Assembly: GCA_016932755.1 (NCBI GenBank)
Contig: JAFGCE010000040.1
Location: 1 to 7,254, forward strand
Length of the DNA: 7,254 bases
Origin: Candidatus Woesearchaeota archaeon
GTDB taxonomy: Archaea; Nanobdellota; Nanobdellia; Woesearchaeales; JAGWAF01
Direction: 5' to 3'
Shown here: in pieces, positions 5,506 to 7,254 of the stretch
Layout of the letters: every line of letters starts with the position of its first letter
How positions within the stretch are numbered: position 1 is the first letter of the stretch
Position numbers and translations under genes: made by a program
The notes under the pieces: model-generated
Seen by the model: the letters and a program-made list of their open reading frames with translations, nothing else
Databases searched by the model: none
Told to the model about the DNA's origin: nothing

Positions 5506-5850
5506 TTAGAACTCTTCAGCTTCTTCAAGCCCTTTAAGATATCCCTTCCTCCTTAAGAAATCAACCTGTATTGGCTTGTACTTGAAGATGACATCCCCTT
5601 TCTCGTCTCCGCCCAGCTCCCAAGGCTCAATCAGAAGAACATCTCCTTCCCTCACCCAAAGGCTTCTCTTTAATCTTCCGGGTATCCTGCAGACCCTGCT
5701 TTTTCCGTCAAGGCACCTTACTCTCATCCTTGAACCTCCAAGCCTCTGCTCAAGTATGCCGAAAGTCTGCTTTCCTCTTGGAAGCATTGTCCTCCTGTAT
5801 TCCTGCTGGATTGCTTCCTGCCTTGCCTCTTCTTCCTTTTTCTTGCTCAT
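5506..5850 (-). CDS. eif1A: Archaeal translation initiation factor 1A (aIF-1A)
   Basis: A 114-residue protein, the normal length for archaeal IF-1A (the counterpart of eukaryotic eIF1A and bacterial IF1). A basic and charged N-terminal tail (1-25) is followed by an OB fold at about 27-95. Seen family features are F-G-I-L-E-Q-R-L-G-G-S-R-M-R-V-R-C-L-D-G-K, R-I-P-G-R-L-K-R-S-L-W-V-R-E-G-D, and the G-D-V-I-F-K-Y strand. A helical, acidic C-terminus ends in E-E-F. It binds the A site of the small ribosomal subunit and helps place the initiator tRNA and scan the start codon. The gene appears monocistronic, with its own strong TATA box and a leaderless start. It is divergent from the tRNA-Ser gene, so two translation genes share one short promoter region. 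Confidence 0.96.
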   Translation of the reverse strand: MSKKKEEEARQEAIQQEYRRTMLPRGKQTFGILEQRLGGSRMRVRCLDGKSRVCRIPGRLKRSLWVREGDVLLIEPWELGGDEKGDVIFKYKPIQVDFLRRKGYLKGLEEAEEF

Positions 5851-5873
5851 TTACCTGAAAGAAAAGAACTTCA

Positions 5874-5881
5874 TTTATAAA
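5874..5881 (-). promoter_or_regulatory. TATA box of aIF-1A (leaderless)
   Basis: TTTATAAA, identical on both strands, with a purine-rich AAGG upstream on the minus strand as a possible BRE. Its centre is about 27 nt before the ATG at 5850, so the message likely begins at the start codon. No Shine-Dalgarno site is present. Confidence 0.7.
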
Positions 5882-5907
5882 CCTTACTTAAACATAAAGA
5901 GAAAAAC

Positions 5908-5915
5908 TTTATAAA
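5908..5915 (+). promoter_or_regulatory. TATA box of tRNA-Ser
   Basis: TTTATAAA, preceded by GAAAAAC as a possible BRE. Its centre is 30 nt before the first base of the mature tRNA, giving a 5' leader of only a few bases. The same octamer serves aIF-1A 34 bp away in the other direction. Confidence 0.7.
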
Positions 5916-5941
5916 CGAACTGCAACTCAACAATATTACAT

Positions 5942-6025
5942 GCCGGCGTGGCACAACCTGGTACTGCGCAAGACTGGAAATCTTGTTTCCGCAAGGATCT
6001 CCCGGTTCAAATCCGGGCGTCGGCG
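5942..6025 (+). tRNA. tRNA-Ser, anticodon GGA
   Basis: A full cloverleaf, 84 nt, without an intron. Acceptor stem 5942-5948 pairs with 6018-6024 (one G-U); the discriminator is G6025, as expected for serine. The D stem is 5951-5953/5965-5967 with a GG in the loop. The anticodon stem is 5969-5973/5981-5985 with loop 5974-5980 and anticodon GGA at 5976-5978, reading UCC and UCU. A long class II variable arm (5986-6000, TCC paired with GGA around GCAA) confirms serine. The T stem is 6001-6005/6013-6017 with TTCAAAT loop. CCA is not encoded and must be added after transcription. Confidence 0.97.
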
Positions 6026-6041
6026 TTTTTATTTTTGTTTT
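6026..6041 (+). terminator. Oligo-T terminator of tRNA-Ser
   Basis: T5-A-T5-G-T4 follows directly on the discriminator base. It extends 2 nt into the stop codon of the convergent chorismate mutase-like gene. T-rich tracts of this kind terminate archaeal tRNA transcription. Confidence 0.7.
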
Positions 6042-6762
6042 ATTCTTTTAGAATTGTTATCTGGTATGTTGTGTCAGCGACCTGCTTGACAACAGTGTAA
6101 TACTTGTCTCCTGTTTTTTCAGAAAGCTGTTTTGCCTCTGACTCAAACCATTTTCTTACCTCTTCAACATGCCCTCCGTCACCCTCTTGGTATGGCTTCA
6201 CCTGCCCAACCTTGACGCTTTTGACTTCCTCAAAACTATTGGCTCCTGAATTGCCCTGCCTGTGGCATTCCTGCACATCCTTGTTTTTTTCCATGATAAA
6301 CCTGAAAATCCACTCAACAGCATCTGCATTAAGGCTGTATTTTGCTGATTCCTTCCTTACATAGGAGATTACAGCTTCTTCCCTTTCCTTTCTTGTTGTT
6401 GGAAGCCCTCTTGGAGCCTTGTATTCTGCAACCTTTTTTCCGATTAGAATTCTTTCCCAGACAAGATCTTCAAGCTTCATCTCTGCCTCAATTGCTTTCT
6501 CAAGATTGCTTTCGTCAAAATCCCCTTCCTTGCAGATTTTTTCAACTATTTTGGAATAAACAGGATGCCAGTAAACAACATCAAGCCCTTTCTTTATCTG
6601 CTCGCAATGAGGCTCATTCTCAAAATAACTCCTTCCGACAGGATATTTTTTTCTCTCTGCAAGAGCCTCCAGAATAAGGTCATTAAGCTTGTCTATCCTT
6701 CTGATAACTTCATCAAATGATTTTAATAATTCTATTCTTTCATTCGCTTCTTTGAAAGGCAT
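6040..6762 (-). CDS. Chorismate mutase-like (AroQ fold) protein with N- and C-terminal additions
   Basis: A 240-residue protein whose middle (about 85-168) resembles AroQ-type chorismate mutase, the enzyme turning chorismate to prephenate for Phe and Tyr synthesis. Aligned without gaps to the E. coli enzyme from memory, R104, K115, R127, E128 and Q164 fall on R28, K39, R51, E52 and Q88. However, the R11, D48 and S84 positions are L87, R124 and N160, so catalysis is uncertain. Residues 15-40 (I-R-R-I-D-K-L-N-D-L-I-L-E-A-L-A-E-R) look like a second copy of the first AroQ helix. A segment of about 45 residues with W65-H-P lies between. Residues 170-240 are a separate soluble tail, predicted mixed, ending in beta strands, which I do not recognise. 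The gene stands alone; no shikimate-pathway neighbour is visible. It could be a diverged mutase or a non-catalytic binding protein. Confidence 0.6.
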   Translation of the reverse strand: MPFKEANERIELLKSFDEVIRRIDKLNDLILEALAERKKYPVGRSYFENEPHCEQIKKGLDVVYWHPVYSKIVEKICKEGDFDESNLEKAIEAEMKLEDLVWERILIGKKVAEYKAPRGLPTTRKEREEAVISYVRKESAKYSLNADAVEWIFRFIMEKNKDVQECHRQGNSGANSFEEVKSVKVGQVKPYQEGDGGHVEEVRKWFESEAKQLSEKTGDKYYTVVKQVADTTYQITILKE

Positions 6763-6793
6763 GTTCCCCCCTGCAGGTGGAAACTTGAGCCAG

Positions 6794-6801
6794 TATAAAA
6801 A
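6794..6801 (-). promoter_or_regulatory. Probable TATA box of the chorismate mutase-like gene
   Basis: The minus strand reads TTTTTATA, centred about 35 nt before the ATG at 6762, which would give a leader of roughly 10 nt. That leader holds a run of six G (6766-6771) close to the start, which is not a classical Shine-Dalgarno site. The other TATA string at 6822-6830 could also serve this strand. Confidence 0.4.
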
Positions 6802-6821
6802 GATTTACAAAAAACAACAAA

Positions 6822-6830
6822 ATATATAAA
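6822..6830 (+). promoter_or_regulatory. TATA box of the VIT1/CCC1-like gene
   Basis: ATATATAAA in an A-rich context, centred 28 nt before the ATG at 6854. The spacing implies a leaderless transcript, and no Shine-Dalgarno site is seen. Confidence 0.55.
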
Positions 6831-6853
6831 CTAAAAATAAGAAAAACAAGATT

Positions 6854-7254
6854 ATGAAAAAAATAAGCACCGGAGGTGTCCAGGGAGCAACATTCGGGGT
6901 AATGGAAGCCACAATAATGATGCTCGGAGTCCTTCTCGGATTGTCTGTTACAGGCCAGAAATTCATAATCATCCTCGGTCTTTTTACAGCAGGGATTGCG
7001 GACTCGTTGGCAAATTCAGCCTCATTCTATGTTTCTGAGGAAAGCGAGATGATTCACACAAGAAAAGAGATATTCAAGGCAACAAAGATGTGCTTCCTTG
7101 GGACATTCCTGACAGCAGTAATCATTGCACTGCCAATTGTCCTAATCAAAAACATACAGGCGTCAATCGCAGCCTCGTTTTCAGTCGGAATTATTACCCT
7201 TATTTTCCTCGGGAACTACATGAGCAAAAAGCTGAAATCAGCAACACCCGGAAG
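6854..7254 (+). CDS. VIT1/CCC1-like membrane protein, N-terminal part (runs off right edge)
   Basis: An open frame from ATG 6854 to the window end, 133 complete codons. Seen: about four hydrophobic helices (11-30, 36-58, 79-98 and 102-121). The first contains G-A-T-F-G-V-M-E-A-T-I-M-M-L-G-V-L-L-G-L, which resembles the family pattern F-G-x-x-D-G-x-x-x-x-L-G-V-x-x-G-L. The second ends A-N-S-A-S-F-Y-V-S-E-E-S-E, like the A-x-S-M-A-x-x-E-Y-V-S-x-x-S motif. The family transports Fe2+ or Mn2+ out of the cytoplasm. Here the first-helix aspartate is Glu18, and only about 17 residues separate helices 2 and 3, so the long metal-binding cytoplasmic insert of typical VIT proteins is absent. Metal transport is therefore likely but not certain. 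The 3' end is outside the window. Confidence 0.62.
   Translation, partial: MKKISTGGVQGATFGVMEATIMMLGVLLGLSVTGQKFIIILGLFTAGIADSLANSASFYVSEESEMIHTRKEIFKATKMCFLGTFLTAVIIALPIVLIKNIQASIAASFSVGIITLIFLGNYMSKKLKSATPG

Noticed and set aside
6104..6677. Two overlapping plus-strand open frames opposite the chorismate mutase-like gene
   Set aside because: They are shadows of the minus-strand gene, low in complexity with Ser/Leu/Phe bias, and have no start signals.
1..7254. CRISPR array, insertion sequence, integrase site or toxin-antitoxin pair
   Set aside because: I saw no regularly spaced repeats, no transposase or integrase, and no matching small gene pair. The tRNA gene is not followed by a repeated copy of its 3' end, so there is no sign of an integrated element within the window.

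Overview
The window looks like a piece of an archaeal genome, most likely a DPANN-type lineage (Woesearchaeota/Pacearchaeota-like is my best guess, not proven). The evidence is an archaeal translation initiation factor 1A, a tRNA-Ser without an encoded CCA end, TATA boxes about 25-28 nt upstream of start codons (leaderless mRNAs), GAGGTG/AGGAG Shine-Dalgarno sites on leadered genes, oligo-T terminators, very tight packing, and several small membrane or coiled-coil proteins I cannot assign. There is no CRISPR array, no insertion sequence and no gene-free stretch longer than 100 bp.

Layout. (1) 1-1246, minus strand: a potassium uptake operon, a TrkA-type RCK protein followed by a TrkH channel subunit (ATGA overlap) that runs off the left edge. 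(2) 1323-1994, plus strand: an endonuclease III-family DNA glycosylase of the MagIII-like group, transcribed divergently from trkA. (3) 1986-3272, minus strand: a membrane-anchored or secreted parallel beta-helix protein whose 3' end overlaps the glycosylase by 9 bp. (4) 3371-4970, plus strand: a three-gene operon, namely a two-TM membrane protein of unknown function, a Pro/Gly-rich protein with a C-terminal coiled coil, and a signal peptidase II (LspA). (5) 4971-5453 and 5506-5850, minus strand: a four-TM protein with a poly-lysine tail, and aIF-1A. (6) 5942-6025, plus strand: tRNA-Ser(GGA). (7) 6040-6762, minus strand: a chorismate mutase-like (AroQ fold) protein with extra N- and C-terminal parts. 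(8) 6854 to the right edge, plus strand: the start of a VIT1/CCC1-like membrane protein, which extends past the window.

How the parts work together. TrkA gates TrkH by binding nucleotide. The glycosylase is a base-excision repair enzyme. LspA is unexpected in an archaeon and would cleave lipoprotein signal peptides, yet no lipobox protein and no lipidating enzyme is visible here. The genes are mostly unrelated in function and are organised by divergent promoter pairs and convergent ends.

The most striking non-coding features are two. One is a palindromic TATA box lying exactly midway between two divergent start codons. The other is a convergent gene pair with abutting stop codons, where the terminal lysine codons of each gene form the oligo-T tract that would terminate the other. 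I found no obvious defence system or mobile element. The best candidates for undescribed biology are the lspA operon with its two unknown partners and the extended chorismate mutase-like protein.
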